Of a DNA stretch of 54,760 nucleotides, positions 54,650-54,760 are shown piece by piece. The stretch covers positions 210,638 through 265,397 of the forward strand of contig BFEA01000162.1 in NCBI GenBank assembly GCA_003427395.1. The letters are read 5' to 3'. The translations under genes and the position numbers were made by a program. Within the stretch, counting starts at the first letter, position 1. The number at the start of each line of letters is the position of its first letter. This DNA comes from Chara braunii (Eukaryota; Streptophyta; Charophyceae; Charales; Characeae). The notes beneath the pieces are model-generated. The model did not search any database, was not told the DNA's origin, and was given only the letters and a program-made list of their open reading frames with translations.

Positions 54650-54760
54650 TGGGCACGCTCCGCTCCATACTTGGAAACCCTCTCCATCTGGTCGGAATCG
54701 AACTTCAGTTGAGTCCGTTTTCCGATTTCGTACAAGGCCTCATCGGTGACAGCCTTGCAG
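54240..54760 (-). pseudogene. hAT transposase, N-terminal side of the Ty3-C insertion
   Basis: Minus-strand frames here include FDPSTGERIVD, a stop near 54418, then a short basic stretch (KRKDGGAVPAA) and VDEVYGGKWVARHKKA, which ends at the LTR junction in the frame that continues at 39042. An acidic segment DVIIIDSEA lies at about 54520. A C-run at 54591-54651 encodes Gly runs on the minus strand. The BED-type zinc finger expected further upstream is outside the window. Confidence 0.75.
54591..54651. repeat. Poly(C)/poly(G) tract
   Basis: Two C-runs of about 25 and 30 bases separated by gca. On the minus strand they give poly-Gly in the hAT frame and could form G-quadruplexes. The run length is unreliable in assemblies. 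Confidence 0.9.

Overview
The window is nuclear DNA from a eukaryote, most likely a plant-lineage genome and plausibly the charophyte alga Chara braunii. That attribution rests on resemblance of the gag, hAT and pol proteins to ones I remember from that genome; I could not search. No intact host gene is visible. Almost everything is transposable-element sequence, much of it broken, nested or tandem, with a 420-base assembly gap (35019-35438) and scattered single Ns. || Layout. 1-7570: a plus-strand Ty3/gypsy element (Ty3-A) that enters the window inside its leader, with gag, pol and the start of its 3' LTR. 7571-16430: a minus-strand Ty3/gypsy element (Ty3-B) with truncated pol, gag, leader, initiator-Met primer site and LTR; its pol is interrupted by a 5'-truncated, poly(A)-tailed LINE fragment (9533-10064). 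17200-18066 and 25519-26280: two more partial copies of the Ty3-B LTR. 18150-20110: a degenerate GC-rich minisatellite. 20110-25500: mostly unassigned, with a hairpin-rich patch at 21540-22160, a truncated LINE tail and a local duplication. 26290-26906: a reverse-transcriptase fragment. 26923-31953: a decayed minus-strand LINE (ORF1 and ORF2). 32283-35018: the 3' part of a second minus-strand LINE with its tail and poly(A). 35583-39042: most of a minus-strand hAT transposase gene of DUF659 type. || At 39042/39043 that hAT gene is cut by a third Ty3/gypsy element (Ty3-C, 39043-54239, plus strand); the hAT reading frame resumes at 54240 and runs off the window. Ty3-C has near-identical LTRs, a primer site, gag, pol and a polypurine tract, but gag and pol carry many stops and the reverse-transcriptase active site is lost. 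Between gag and protease it has a tandem duplication that carries an antisense 186-base fragment of a group II intron-type reverse transcriptase. || The 5' LTR of Ty3-C is itself interrupted after 49 bases by a non-coding insertion (39092-44750). This is the most unusual part of the window. It is dense in perfect or compensated hairpins: seven copies of one hairpin with a conserved ATTGTTTCTAAGACGAAT core on stems of different sequence that still pair; a perfect 27-bp long-range inverted repeat enclosing them; four copies of a second hairpin family; a three-way-junction-like fold; and many perfect short-loop stems. The pattern suggests selection on RNA (or single-stranded DNA) structure and I recognise no family for it. 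The insertion also holds a Ty3-A-type LTR with primer site and a tRNA-like segment. || Order of events read from the nesting: hAT gene, then Ty3-C into it, then the structured element into the Ty3-C LTR.
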